NCBI RefSeq assembly: GCF_004514475.2
Contig: NZ_MYFO02000005.1
Location: forward strand, 1 to 64,000
DNA length: 64,000 nt
Source of the DNA: Paenibacillus athensensis
Lineage (GTDB): Bacteria; Bacillota; Bacilli; Paenibacillales; NBRC-103111
Direction of reading: 5' to 3'
A program made the position numbers and the translations under genes. Below the pieces are notes generated by a model. It did not search any database and was not told the DNA's origin. It saw only the letters and a program-made list of their open reading frames with translations. This document shows positions 32,507 through 40,353 of this stretch, piece after piece (the stretch's first letter is position 1; every line of letters starts with the position of its first letter).

Positions 32507-34255
32507 CTACAATTTCATCAAACGACGCACGCGCATCTCCAACTCGACGAGTGAAAACGGCTTTGTCATATAATCGTCGGCTCCCAGCCGGAAGCCTTTG
32601 ACCAGATCGTCTTCCTTGCGCTTGGCCGACAGCATCAGCACCTTCATCTCGCCAAGCGCCGCTTCCGATTTGATATGCTCCAGCAGGCTGAAGCCGTCCA
32701 GACGCGGCATCACGCCATCGAGAATACAAGCGTCAAAGGATCCGCGGGCCAATAGCTCCACCGCTTCGTCGCCGTCGGCAGCCTCCACGATGTCGATGGG
32801 CAAATGCTCCAGCTTCCCGATCACAATGGAACGCAGAATCTGATCGTCGTCGACAATCAGCAGACGCTTGCGCGGTTCGGCAGCCAGCGTCAGCACAGAC
32901 GCATGATTCTCCAGACCAGCCGCCACATCCAATATGCTCAGCACGCGGTTGCGTCCCTGCTGCTTGGCCTGATACATCGCTTCGTCGGCGTCGCGCGTCC
33001 ATTCGCTAACCGCCATTCCGCTTTTCCAAGGAGCAATGCCCGCCGAGAACGTGACAAAAAAAGATTGACCCTCGTGCTTGGCGACCGGCTGGCTGCGCAC
33101 CTTGTCCAAGACCGCCTGCACCATCGTTTGCGCCTGCTCCGCCGTCGTATTCGGCAGGGCAATGACAAACTCCTCGCCGCCGAAACGGGCCAGCAGATCC
33201 GTCGAACGGAAATTGGTTTGCAGCACGTGCGCCAAGCCCTGCAGCACCAAATCGCCAACGTGGTGGCCGTAGTTGTCGTTGATGCTTTTGAAGCGGTCGA
33301 TATCGATAAACACCAGCGACATCGGCGAGGTAAAACGCTCCGCGCGCTGCAGCTCAATGCCGATCTGCAAATCGAAATACCGCCGGTTGAACACGCCGGT
33401 CAACGCGTCGCGGAAGGCCAATTGCTCGAAATTTTTGGCCCGCTTGAGCAGCCCGTAAATGCGCGCCGCCAGCTCGTCGTACTGGAACGGCTTGGTGACA
33501 TAATCGTCTGCGCCAAGATGGAAGCAGCGCACCTTGTCGCCCAAATCGTTGCGGCCGGATAATACAATCAGCGGCAGCCACTTGAGCGTAGGATCGTCCT
33601 TGAGAAAATCAAACAGCTCATACCCCGACTGCGGGTGCATCATTAGATCAAGAATCACCAGATCGTAGTCGTGCTCGCGCAAAAGACGGCGCGCCGTATC
33701 CACGTCGGACGCTTCATCCACCACGCATTCGTCTAGCTGCAGCCGCCTAAGCATGTACGAGCGCAGCACCTCGTCGTCGTCAACCAGCAGCAGCCGCACC
33801 TTGAGCGAGCCCAGTAGCGACCCGCCGGCAGGGTGCTGCTGTTGATCCATCTGCAGCTCAGTCCGGCTGATCTCGAATTCCAAAGCCATCCGCTCCAGCG
33901 CCCCCGGCGTTTCGTTGAGACTGGCACGCAGCGGCGAAAGCGCAGCAATATCCGCTTCCTCGCCGCCGCCCGCTTGCGTCCATTCCCACATGCGGACGAC
34001 TTCCTCGGCCAGCTTGCCGATGCGCGTATAACCGAAAATGGGCGCACTGCCCTTTAGCGTATGTACGATCCGATACAGCCGCATATAATCGCCGGCCTCG
34101 GACGTCCGGACAAGGCGTTCCATCAGCTCTCGAAGCTCCTTAATTTGCTTCTCCAGCTCGCGAATAAACAGCTTGCGTCCCTGCTGCATAATGCGCGCGT
34201 CTTTGTCCCGCTCTTCCCTGGAAAGGATTTGCTTCTCTGGATTGCTGTCGCTCAT
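32507..34255 (-). CDS. HPt-REC-GGDEF-REC signalling protein (diguanylate cyclase)
   Basis: The 582 residues form an unusual chain: an HPt domain (about 25-130, phospho-His65 in HTLKGSAP), REC1 (153-272, Asp203 in LVILDLMM), GGDEF (280-440) with an intact GGEEF active site (359-363) and an RxxD inhibitory site (Arg350-Asp353) exactly five residues before it, and REC2 (464-582, Asp513). It should make c-di-GMP under phosphorelay control and carry both phospho-donor/acceptor types in one chain. There is no membrane segment, so it is cytosolic. It is co-transcribed with the single-domain response regulator 20 bases upstream. Confidence 0.93.
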   Translation of the reverse strand: MSDSNPEKQILSREERDKDARIMQQGRKLFIRELEKQIKELRELMERLVRTSEAGDYMRLYRIVHTLKGSAPIFGYTRIGKLAEEVVRMWEWTQAGGGEEADIAALSPLRASLNETPGALERMALEFEISRTELQMDQQQHPAGGSLLGSLKVRLLLVDDDEVLRSYMLRRLQLDECVVDEASDVDTARRLLREHDYDLVILDLMMHPQSGYELFDFLKDDPTLKWLPLIVLSGRNDLGDKVRCFHLGADDYVTKPFQYDELAARIYGLLKRAKNFEQLAFRDALTGVFNRRYFDLQIGIELQRAERFTSPMSLVFIDIDRFKSINDNYGHHVGDLVLQGLAHVLQTNFRSTDLLARFGGEEFVIALPNTTAEQAQTMVQAVLDKVRSQPVAKHEGQSFFVTFSAGIAPWKSGMAVSEWTRDADEAMYQAKQQGRNRVLSILDVAAGLENHASVLTLAAEPRKRLLIVDDDQILRSIVIGKLEHLPIDIVEAADGDEAVELLARGSFDACILDGVMPRLDGFSLLEHIKSEAALGEMKVLMLSAKRKEDDLVKGFRLGADDYMTKPFSLVELEMRVRRLMKL

Positions 34256-34275
34256 GTTTACCTACACCCTTTGCA

Positions 34276-34653
34276 TTAAGGAAGTTGAAGCAGCTGCCTG
34301 ACATTCTCCACCAGCTGCAGCGGACTGAACGGCTTGACGATATACGTCGTTACGCCAGCCTCTTTGGCTTTCTCCTTGTCCTTGTCGAGCGCCTTGGCCG
34401 TCAACAGCACCACGGGCACGTCTTTGTTCGGATTGTCGCTGCTCCGCAGCCATTCGCACACTTCGACTCCGGTTTGCTCGGGCATCATATAATCAAGAAT
34501 AAGCAAATCGAACCGTTCGGCGTTCAAAAAATCGATTGCCTGCTGACCGTCTTCGGCCTCCGTAATATGGAAGCCTTCATCCGACAGCGTCTCCGTCAAC
34601 AAAAACCGCAGCGCCATCTCGTCGTCGGCCAATAATATTTTCAGTTCAGCCAT
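34276..34653 (-). CDS. CheY-like single-domain response regulator
   Basis: This 125-residue receiver domain has the acidic pocket (Asp10, Asp11), phospho-acceptor Asp54 (LLILDYMMP), Thr in VVLLTAKA and Lys in YIVKPF. It has no output domain. It is the first gene of a unit with the HPt-REC-GGDEF-REC protein and may pass phosphate to or from that protein's HPt histidine. No histidine kinase is adjacent, so the input kinase is encoded elsewhere. Confidence 0.92.
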   Translation of the reverse strand: MAELKILLADDEMALRFLLTETLSDEGFHITEAEDGQQAIDFLNAERFDLLILDYMMPEQTGVEVCEWLRSSDNPNKDVPVVLLTAKALDKDKEKAKEAGVTTYIVKPFSPLQLVENVRQLLQLP

Positions 34654-34743
34654 GCCGAATCTCCTTCATCTGTCTACTTCGCCAATTATACCATTTCAGC
34701 CTGCGGCACGAAACGGGCAATCCGCTTAATAAGACGAAAAATA

Positions 34744-35151
34744 TTAGGGAAGTTGTCCCTCGCGTTGCGCCCGATGCTCGCGCCAGGAGCCGCTGGCAAT
34801 CTGTGGGAGCCCCCGCACGTCGGCGCCTATATAAATCCAGCCTTCCTTGCCGCTGTCGCCGGCGTCGACGACCCGAACCCGCTCGTATTCATTCTCCCGG
34901 CCGGGACCGTAATAGCCCTCCAGCACATCCATTGCCCGCAGTCCCGCCTTCGAGACCTCCAGCCATTCGCCGACCACAACCGGGAGCGGTCCGGCCTCGG
35001 CTTCCCCGCACAACGTCAGCTTGGGATAAGGCCCGTAATCATATAAACGTCCGTACACGGCTCCCGGTTGCACCGACTTCACAAATGGCGACGCGACGCG
35101 ATAATTGCTTTCTCCCGTCAGCAGCGTTCCATACACAAACACAGCTTCCAT
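34744..35151 (-). CDS. Gamma-glutamylcyclotransferase-like (AIG2/GGCT) protein
   Basis: The protein has 135 residues from ATG 35151 (MEAVFVYGTLLTGESNY); an ATG three codons upstream is an alternative and AAGGAG serves both. The GGCT fold is shown by the VYGTLL substrate loop, YDYGPYPKL, and the EWLEV strand with the region of the catalytic Glu, then DVLEGYYGPG. These enzymes release 5-oxoproline from gamma-glutamyl amines or peptides. That suits the presence of a 5-oxoprolinase operon only 1.2 kb away, although the orientation does not make them one operon. Confidence 0.85.
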   Translation of the reverse strand: MEAVFVYGTLLTGESNYRVASPFVKSVQPGAVYGRLYDYGPYPKLTLCGEAEAGPLPVVVGEWLEVSKAGLRAMDVLEGYYGPGRENEYERVRVVDAGDSGKEGWIYIGADVRGLPQIASGSWREHRAQREGQLP

Positions 35152-35290
35152 AGCCCCCATCACTCCTTGAATTGATTGTACTACAGCCCCTTGACGCGGA
35201 ATAGAGGCTTGAGGTTGATTGTGGATCAAGAAGCATCCGCGGACAGGCGCAATCCTGCTGGCCGGGCTTTACGCACATACCACGACACAC

Positions 35291-35320
35291 AAAAAAAGCA
35301 GCAACCTCGCGGTCGCCGCT
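35291..35320 (-). terminator. Terminator of the CD3324-type regulator gene
   Basis: On the minus strand AGCGGCGACC...GGTTGCTGCT forms a stem followed by seven T residues (A at 35291-35297). The stem begins right after the stop codon. Confidence 0.8.
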
Positions 35321-35608
35321 TTATGCCTGACTTGCCGTTAATTCCCGGGTTTTGACGATAATTTTGCGGATGCTGTCTTCGGACAAGTGGAACGCCTGAA
35401 TCAGCTCCATCACCGTCGAGCCGTTCTGATAAAGGCGGAAAATTTCACGATTGCGGCGCTCGATCACGAGCCGCGTCCCGTTATTTTCGCCCCAGCCGGC
35501 GCGTTTCTGCTCTTTTTTCGGAATGTATATGATTTCGCCTTGAATGTATTCCTGCAATTGTTTCAATAGGCTAGGGGGAAGAACGTCCTTGCCGTTCTTG
35601 TAACTCAT
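35321..35608 (-). CDS. CD3324-family (Mor-like) HTH protein
   Basis: This 95-residue protein starts MSYKNGKDVLPPSLLKQLQEYI, the family signature, followed by GEIIYIPKK and a C-terminal helix-turn-helix (NREIFRLYQNGSTVMELIQAF, LSEDSIRKII) like that of Mor/C transcription activators. The ribosome site is CGAGGAGG. A cluster of short ORFs and hairpins lies directly upstream on the same strand, so this regulator may be part of, or controlled by, that cluster. The target is unknown. Confidence 0.85.
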   Translation of the reverse strand: MSYKNGKDVLPPSLLKQLQEYIQGEIIYIPKKEQKRAGWGENNGTRLVIERRNREIFRLYQNGSTVMELIQAFHLSEDSIRKIIVKTRELTASQA

Positions 35609-35675
35609 GGATGAAAACCTCCTCGAATATGTGGTTGCTGTTATGACCAGTACCTACCGCCGCGAGTGCTTTCAT
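35571..35675 (-). other. Possible short ORF overlapping the CD3324 gene start (34 codons)
   Basis: ATAGGAGGTGTAGGGGCG precedes ATG at 35675. The frame (MKALAAVGTGHNSNH...) overlaps the first 38 bases of the CD3324-type gene in another frame. It may be a leader that couples translation, or chance. The first ten residues look ordinary and the rest is forced by the overlapping gene. Confidence 0.3.
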
Positions 35676-35713
35676 CGCCCCTACACCTCCTATCATTGTG
35701 GAAAAATTGGAAT

Positions 35714-35738
35714 AAAAAAAACACGATAACGTATCGTG
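35714..35738 (-). terminator. Terminator after the 17-codon ORF
   Basis: CACGAT (35722-35727) and ATCGTG (35733-35738) pair perfectly with a 5-nt loop. On the minus strand eight T residues follow. Confidence 0.85.
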
Positions 35739-35806
35739 CCTGTCGCATGTATATGTATTTGTCCATACAGTACCAGGTGAACGGTTATTCCACGAATGAT
35801 ATTCAG

Positions 35807-35860
35807 TTAAGAGACGAGCACCTCTGCGGCGGCCGCGTTTGCAATAATCATTGTGTTCAT
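35807..35860 (-). CDS. 17-residue peptide with strong translation signals
   Basis: AAAGGAG lies 8 bases before ATG at 35860, and the frame reads MNTMIIANAAAAEVLVS then TAA. A near-consensus promoter (35922-35950) lies just upstream and a terminator 70 bases downstream, so it forms a complete tiny transcription unit. The peptide is short, alanine-rich and without cysteine. It could be a signal peptide for quorum sensing, a leader peptide or a small toxin; none is supported beyond size. Confidence 0.45.
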   Translation of the reverse strand: MNTMIIANAAAAEVLVS

Positions 35861-35921
35861 GTCTGACACTCCTTTCACCGTTAATGGATTAGAGACTCGG
35901 ATTGCTTGCGTGCTAATTTTC

Positions 35922-35950
35922 ATTATATGGAAAAAGCTTCTCGCTGTCTA
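35922..35950 (-). promoter_or_regulatory. Promoter of the 17-codon ORF unit
   Basis: On the minus strand TAGACA (35950-35945), a 17-base spacer and TATAAT (35927-35922). The predicted RNA starts near 35914, about 54 bases before the ATG. Confidence 0.65.
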
Positions 35951-35961
35951 TACGCCGGTTC

Positions 35962-35994
35962 AAAAAATATGGACGGAGGCCTTGCGGCCCCCGT
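35962..35994 (-). terminator. Terminator after the 10-codon ORF
   Basis: ACGGAGGCC (35973-35981) and GGCCCCCGT (35986-35994) form a 9-pair stem with a GCAA tetraloop on the minus strand, followed by CCATATTTTTT. Confidence 0.7.
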
Positions 35995-36003
35995 GTTAAC
36001 GAC

Positions 36004-36045
36004 GGTCCCCGCTTACGCGGAGACCACCTCCGCTGTTGTAATCAA
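36004..36045 (-). other. 10-codon ORF overlapping a hairpin
   Basis: AAAGGAGTGGTCAAA precedes TTG at 36045. The frame reads (M)ITTAEVVSA then TAA (36013-36015). Its end and stop lie in a 9-bp hairpin GGTCTCCGC/GCGGGGACC (36004-36025) with a GTAA tetraloop. The ribosome site and the AEVVSA ending resemble the 17-codon ORF downstream (AEVLVS), which suggests a diverged duplicate. Confidence 0.35.
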
Positions 36046-36346
36046 TTTGACCACTCCTTTCCTTGAGACTGAGCCGGCCGGCTACACTTCTATTTACGCA
36101 TATCGCAGCGGCCCCTCTCAAGTGAAAGAACGACTATAACGATTTTGTATTCATGGCTGCGTCTTCACGCCGCCCGTCCGCATCGGGAAACGATTTGATT
36201 ATGCGCGGTGCTAAAACCCGGCGCTGCGGGCAGCGGCTCCAGGCAGCTCCGAGAAGCTTGAGCGCTCGGAACAACGCCTCTGCCTGCTGGTCGCGCTTGC
36301 GATGTCGGCTACAATGCCGACGTTTATGACGGCGTTTATAGCAGCG
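36046..36346. other. Gap downstream of pxpA, no gene seen
   Basis: It contains the palindrome GAGCCGGCCGGCTC-like sequence at 36070-36083, a TATAGT hexamer on the minus strand near 36135 that could start the short-ORF cluster, and GC-rich sequence up to the pxpA stop. No terminator for pxpA was recognised. Confidence 0.35.
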
Positions 36347-37105
36347 TCAGCCCAGCGGCCGCACAGCGATGCCGCATTGCGCGAGCGCGGCGCGGATATC
36401 GCGCGCAAACTCCACAGCGTGCGCGCCGTCGCCGTGCACGCACACCGTCTCGGCCGCCAGCGGCACTTCCTCTCCGTCCACGGAGAGGACCGCGCCTTGG
36501 CGGACGAGACGTTCGACCTGCGCCGCAGCCTCGGCGGCGCTGGCAATCAGCGAGCGCGGCTGGTCGCGCGGCGTCAACGAGCCGTCCGCCCGATACGTGC
36601 GGTCGGCAAACGCTTCGCCGGCCGTGCGCAGGCCGGCGGCGGCTCCCGCCCGCAGCAGCTCGCTGCCGGGCGGACCGTACAGCGTCAGCTCCGCGCCAAC
36701 GCTGACGACTGCAGCCGCAACCGCCGCGGCCAGATCATGGCGCTTTGCCGCCATGTGATACAGCGCGCCGTGCGGCTTGACATGCTGCAGGCTGCCGCCT
36801 TCGGCACGGACGAAAGCCTGCAGCGCCCCGAGCTGATACAACGTCAGCTCGTAGGCCTCAGCCGGCGTGATCGCCAGCTCGCGCCGGCCGAAGCCCTGCA
36901 GATCGGGCAGGCCCGGATGGGCGCCGATCTGCACGCCTTTGCGCAGGCACAGCTGCACTGTGCGGCGCATCGTCGCCGGATCGCCGGCATGAAAGCCGCA
37001 GGCGATATTGGCCGAGCTGACATAGTCCAGCAGCTCTTCGTCGCGGCCAAGCCGATATTGGCCGAAGCTTTCGCCCATATCGCAGTTCAAATCTATCGAT
37101 AACAT
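36347..37105 (-). CDS. pxpA: 5-oxoprolinase subunit A (LamB/YcsF)
   Basis: This 252-residue protein starts at ATG 37105 (MLSIDLNCDMGESFG) with GAGGGA 8 bases upstream. The LamB/YcsF motifs are present: DLNCDMGE, SSANIACGFHAGDP, GAHPGLPDLQGFGRR, VKPHGALYH and CVHGDGAHAVEF. With PxpB and PxpC it opens 5-oxoproline to glutamate using ATP. It is the last gene of the unit. Unlike usual compact pxp operons, 530 bases with six 80-bp repeats separate it from pxpC. Confidence 0.94.
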   Translation of the reverse strand: MLSIDLNCDMGESFGQYRLGRDEELLDYVSSANIACGFHAGDPATMRRTVQLCLRKGVQIGAHPGLPDLQGFGRRELAITPAEAYELTLYQLGALQAFVRAEGGSLQHVKPHGALYHMAAKRHDLAAAVAAAVVSVGAELTLYGPPGSELLRAGAAAGLRTAGEAFADRTYRADGSLTPRDQPRSLIASAAEAAAQVERLVRQGAVLSVDGEEVPLAAETVCVHGDGAHAVEFARDIRAALAQCGIAVRPLG

Positions 37106-37164
37106 CAAAAAGTCCCTCGCTTTCTCAAGCTTCTCCGACGGCAAGCCACAGGCAGCCACCCTCC

Positions 37165-37630
37165 TAGCTTCTGCCAGTAGCTCCTGCTACTGCTACATGC
37201 CAACAGTCCATCACTCTCACTTCACGCCAGCGCCCTCCTGCTCCGACCTTCTGCCAGTAGCCCCTGCTACTGCTTCCTACCAACAATCCACCGCTCTCAC
37301 TTCACGCCAGCGCTTGCCACGCTCCGACCTTCTGCCAGCAGCCCCTGCTACTGCTTCCTGCCAACAATCCAACGCTCTCACTTCACACCACGTTTGCTTG
37401 CTCCGACCTTCTGCCAGTAGCCCCTGCTACTGCTTCCTACCAACAATCCACCGCTCTCACTTCACGCCAGCGCTTGTCTGCTCCGACCTTCTGCCAGCAG
37501 CCCCTACTACTGCTTCCTGCCAACAATCCACCGCTCTCACTTCACGCCAGCGCTTGCCTGCTCCGACCTTCTGCCAGCAGCCCTACTACTACTTCCTGCC
37601 AACAATCCACCGCTCTCACTTCACGCTAAA
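37165..37630. repeat. 80-bp tandem repeat array, about 5.8 copies
   Basis: The marker CTGCCAG[TC]AG occurs at 37171, 37251, 37332, 37411, 37491 and 37571, i.e. every 79-81 bases. Each unit contains CAGTAGCccctGCTACTG (a 7-bp hairpin, imperfect in some copies), CAACAATCCACCGCTCTCAC and TTCACGCCAGCGC. The array fills the gap between pxpC and pxpA. It is not a CRISPR: no alternation of constant repeat and unique spacer, and the whole unit is conserved. In RNA it would give a row of hairpins. Confidence 0.93.
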
Positions 37631-37639
37631 GCCTTCCCG

Positions 37640-38710
37640 CTAAAGCCCTCCCGCTCCAGCCTCCTGCGCCCTTGCCCGCACAGCCGCGGCCAGCATGCGC
37701 AGGTCCAGCTCACGCAGCAGCAGCGCTTCCTGCGCTTCCCGCAGGCTGACTTCGCGAAAATAAACGGTGTCGCCAGGCTTCAACTGCGCAAGCAGCGGCA
37801 GGTCGGCGTCGATCACATGCGCCAGCCGCGGATAGCCGCCCGTCGTCTGACAGTCCGCCGCCAAAATAATCGGCTGCCCGTCCGGCGGAATTTGCACAGT
37901 CCCCGGCGCGACCGCCTCGGAGAGCATCTCCGCGTCCGCGCCGGGCGCAAGCGCCAGCGGCGTCCCTTGCAGCCGGCAGCCCATCCGGTCCGACTGCGGC
38001 GCGACCCGGTAGCCCGAACGGCGCCACGCGTCCACGCTTGCCGCCGTAAACAGGCCGGCCTCACGGCCCGGCAGCACCCGCAGCTCGGGTGCTTCGCCGT
38101 ACGCCGGCCAAATCCGGGCGCTTGCGGCCCAGCTGGCCGCCGCCAGCGCCGCGCCTGCGCGCCAGGCCGAGGTCCCGGCCAGCGCGCCCGCAAGCCGCCG
38201 GCTCACGGCTCCCGCCGGCGCGGCCTGCACGGCGTCGCCGGCCACAAGCGGCCGACCGGCGACGCCGCCGAGGGCAGCCCGCACATACGTGCTCCGGCTG
38301 CCCAAAACCGGCTCGGCAGCAACGCCGCCGCCGAGCGCCACATACGCGCGGCTGCCAGCAAAGCCGCCGCGAAAACGCAGCTGCGTCCCGGCGCGCAGCA
38401 GGAACGGTCGCCACAGCGGTGCCGCTTCGGCCACTGCGGCCGCTGCGGCGCCGCCCGGCGGCACGGCTTCCACCCGGCAGCCGATGCCGCAAATCGCCAG
38501 CAGCACGTCTTCGCCCGCGCACAGCTCAGGTCCGAGCAGCGTCAGCTCCAGTGCCGCCGCCTGCGGCTCGTTGCCGACCAGCGCGTTGGCGACGCGGTAC
38601 GCAAATCGGTCCATCGCTCCGGAGACGACAACGCCGTATTTGCGCGCCCCCCATCGTCCGCCGTCCTGCACAGTCGTCCAAAGACCGGGCTTTTGCACCT
38701 CAATACTCAT
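37640..38710 (-). CDS. pxpC: 5-oxoprolinase subunit C (KipA/AHS2, biotin-dependent carboxylase-like)
   Basis: The 356-residue form starts at ATG 38710 (MSIEVQKPGLWTTVQDGGRWG), whose codon overlaps the pxpB stop (ATGAGTATTGA). GGAGG lies 9 bases upstream. The AHS2 domain is the same fold as in urea carboxylase: GLWTTVQDGGR, GAMDRFAYRVANALVGNE, and the late PPDGQPIILAADCQTTGGYPR. The middle is unusually alanine-rich, and the protein ends with a less conserved LRELDLRMLAAAVRARAQ tail. It works with PxpB and PxpA in 5-oxoproline cleavage. Confidence 0.92.
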   Translation of the reverse strand: MSIEVQKPGLWTTVQDGGRWGARKYGVVVSGAMDRFAYRVANALVGNEPQAAALELTLLGPELCAGEDVLLAICGIGCRVEAVPPGGAAAAAVAEAAPLWRPFLLRAGTQLRFRGGFAGSRAYVALGGGVAAEPVLGSRSTYVRAALGGVAGRPLVAGDAVQAAPAGAVSRRLAGALAGTSAWRAGAALAAASWAASARIWPAYGEAPELRVLPGREAGLFTAASVDAWRRSGYRVAPQSDRMGCRLQGTPLALAPGADAEMLSEAVAPGTVQIPPDGQPIILAADCQTTGGYPRLAHVIDADLPLLAQLKPGDTVYFREVSLREAQEALLLRELDLRMLAAAVRARAQEAGAGGL

Positions 38711-39449
38711 CTGGAGCTTCCTCCCCGTTCGTGGAGCTTTGTTCGGCAAATTGCGCCGGTGTAATCGGTATGAAACGCACGCGGTCTCCGGCTTCCAGCA
38801 GCGACGGCGCGGCGGCGCGGGGAAGAAACAACGCCAGCGGCGTCCGGCCGATCAGGTTCCAGCCGCCCGGCGTCGCCAGCGGATAAACGCCGGTCTGGCT
38901 GCCGCCGATCCCGACGGAGCCCGGCTCGATGCGCGTGCGCGGCGTGGAACGGCGCGGCGTCGCCAGCTTGTCCGGTAAGCCGCCCAAATAAGCGAAGCCC
39001 GGAGCAAAACCGATCATATACACCGGATACTCGCAGCCGCTGTGCAGGGCGACGACCTCCTGCTCGGTCAGTCCGTGAACAGCCGCCACCTCCGGCAAAT
39101 CCGGCCCGTATTCGCCACCATAGCAGACCGGCAGCTTGACCAGTCGGCCCGGCGCCGGGCCGTCATCCGCCGCCTCCCGCTCAAAGGCGTCAAGTAATTC
39201 CCGCACGTACGCTTCCGCCAGCTCGCAGGGCAGCGCGGAGCGGTCTGCAGCTTCGTACAATACCCACGGATCGTAGAAAATCGTCAAGGCTGCATAAGCC
39301 GAGGATTGTTCAATCATGCCGGGAAAACGGCGTTCTTCTATATAAGCGGCAAGTCGGCGCACCCGCTCCTGAAGCCCGGGAGCAATGACCTCTCCCAAGC
39401 GCACCGTCAGCGCCGAATCGCCAAGCGGATAAAGCTCAAATGTGCTCAT
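38700..39449 (-). CDS. pxpB: 5-oxoprolinase subunit B (KipI/AHS1)
   Basis: This 249-residue protein has the allophanate-hydrolase-subunit-1 motifs: LGDSALTVRLGE, a long IFYDPWVL strand, VCYGGEYGPDLPEVA, YPVYMIGFAPGFAYLGGLPD and SVGIGGSQTGVYPLATPGGWNLIGRTP. It is the first gene of the pxpB-pxpC-pxpA unit and overlaps pxpC translationally. In Bacillus the homologue KipI also inhibits the sporulation kinase KinA; whether this one does is unknown. It is divergent from the YbjQ-family gene. Confidence 0.94.
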   Translation of the reverse strand: MSTFELYPLGDSALTVRLGEVIAPGLQERVRRLAAYIEERRFPGMIEQSSAYAALTIFYDPWVLYEAADRSALPCELAEAYVRELLDAFEREAADDGPAPGRLVKLPVCYGGEYGPDLPEVAAVHGLTEQEVVALHSGCEYPVYMIGFAPGFAYLGGLPDKLATPRRSTPRTRIEPGSVGIGGSQTGVYPLATPGGWNLIGRTPLALFLPRAAAPSLLEAGDRVRFIPITPAQFAEQSSTNGEEAPDEY

Positions 39450-39574
39450 ACGGCTGCCTCTGCCGTTAATTTCATCGTCATCGCGAAACCTCCGTGTATC
39501 GTTTGGCGTATAAGTGGTATCACCAGAACCCTCCCGGCATCCGCGAGGGCCTGGCCAAAGGAGCTGTTTATAAC

Positions 39575-39895
39575 ATGATCGTAGCGACTACTGAAGGCAT
39601 CGCCGGTTATGAGGTTACTGAGGTATTGGGCAGCACGTTCGGCGTCGTTGTGCGGGCGCGCGGCATCGGCGGCGATATTCTCGCTTCGCTGAAGGGGCTT
39701 GTCGGCGGCGAAGTTACGCAATACACGCAAATGGTCGAGGACGGCCGTCGTCAGGCAATGGACCGCATGGTCAAAAACGCCGCCGCTATGGGCGCTGACG
39801 CAATCGTCATGATGCGTTTCGACAGCGGCGACATCGGCCAGAACATGAGCGAAATTGTCGCTTACGGCACTGCCGTCCGCGTGCGCAAGTTATGA
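39575..39895 (+). CDS. YbjQ/UPF0145 family protein
   Basis: This 106-residue protein starts at ATG 39575 (MIVATTEGIAGYEVTEVLG) with AAAGGAG 11 bases upstream; an upstream in-frame extension has no homology. The family pattern runs VLGSTFGVVVRARGIGGDI, then GLVGGEVTQYTQMVEDGRRQAMDRM and ADAIVMMRFDSGDI. These form pentamers (ligand unknown, sometimes called heavy-metal-binding). It overlaps the next gene by 4 bases (ATGA). Confidence 0.9.
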   Translation: MIVATTEGIAGYEVTEVLGSTFGVVVRARGIGGDILASLKGLVGGEVTQYTQMVEDGRRQAMDRMVKNAAAMGADAIVMMRFDSGDIGQNMSEIVAYGTAVRVRKL

Positions 39896-40137
39896 TGCAT
39901 TTGCTGCCTGTCCTGCTGTTTTACGGGCTTTGGGCGGCGGGCTTCATCGTGCTGCTGGTGCTCAGCTGGGTCGTATACGACAAGCGCTACAAAAGCCGCG
40001 ACGGAGGCAACGCCTCCAAACCGTCCAACGGCTTTGTGGAAACGACAGAAGTATTTCTCGATCCGAAAGACGGCCTCCGCTACCGCGTCTATTACAACCC
40101 GCGAACCGGAGACCGTGAATACGTGCTCGAAAAGTAA
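39892..40137 (+). CDS. Small single-span membrane protein coupled to the YbjQ gene
   Basis: Of 81 residues, 3-27 form one hydrophobic helix (LPVLLFYGLWAAGFIVLLVLSW). It is followed by a basic stretch and a cytosolic domain with the repeated-strand pattern TTEVFLDPKDGLRYRVYYNPRTGDREYVLE, which recalls small KTSC-like or beta-hairpin modules. The ATG overlaps the upstream stop, so the two are translationally coupled. No family was recognised. Confidence 0.75.
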   Translation: MMHLLPVLLFYGLWAAGFIVLLVLSWVVYDKRYKSRDGGNASKPSNGFVETTEVFLDPKDGLRYRVYYNPRTGDREYVLEK

Positions 40138-40174
40138 TCCCGATCCGCCGCGTCGCGCGAGACGCAAACGGCCG

Positions 40175-40214
40175 GCCGCCCGTCGAAGCTTGTGACGGTG
40201 CGGGCGGCTTTTTT
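40175..40214 (+). terminator. Terminator of the YbjQ operon
   Basis: GCCGCCCG (40175-40182) and CGGGCGGC (40201-40208) pair perfectly, then TTTTTT (40209-40214). Confidence 0.92.
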
Positions 40215-40353
40215 CGAGCGCCTGCCGACATGCCGCTTCACTCATCGCCCGTACAAATGCCTATGATAAGCTTTGGAAAATACCTTTCAGGCGATTGGCT
40301 GTCGAAGGATCGGCACATTACTCAAGCATTACTTCAAACATCGCTTCCAGCGT

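Noticed and set aside
35666-35866. 66-codon plus-strand frame in the short-ORF cluster
   Set aside because: It runs across a minus-strand terminator and ribosome sites, has no start signals and is not protein-like.
37165-37630. 80-bp repeats considered as a CRISPR array or coding repeat
   Set aside because: The whole unit is conserved with no variable spacers, and a period of 79-81 bases is not a multiple of three. The plus-strand open frame through it changes reading at each copy.
37197-37643. 148-codon plus-strand frame in the repeat array
   Set aside because: It only reflects the absence of stops in the repeat and lacks a ribosome site.
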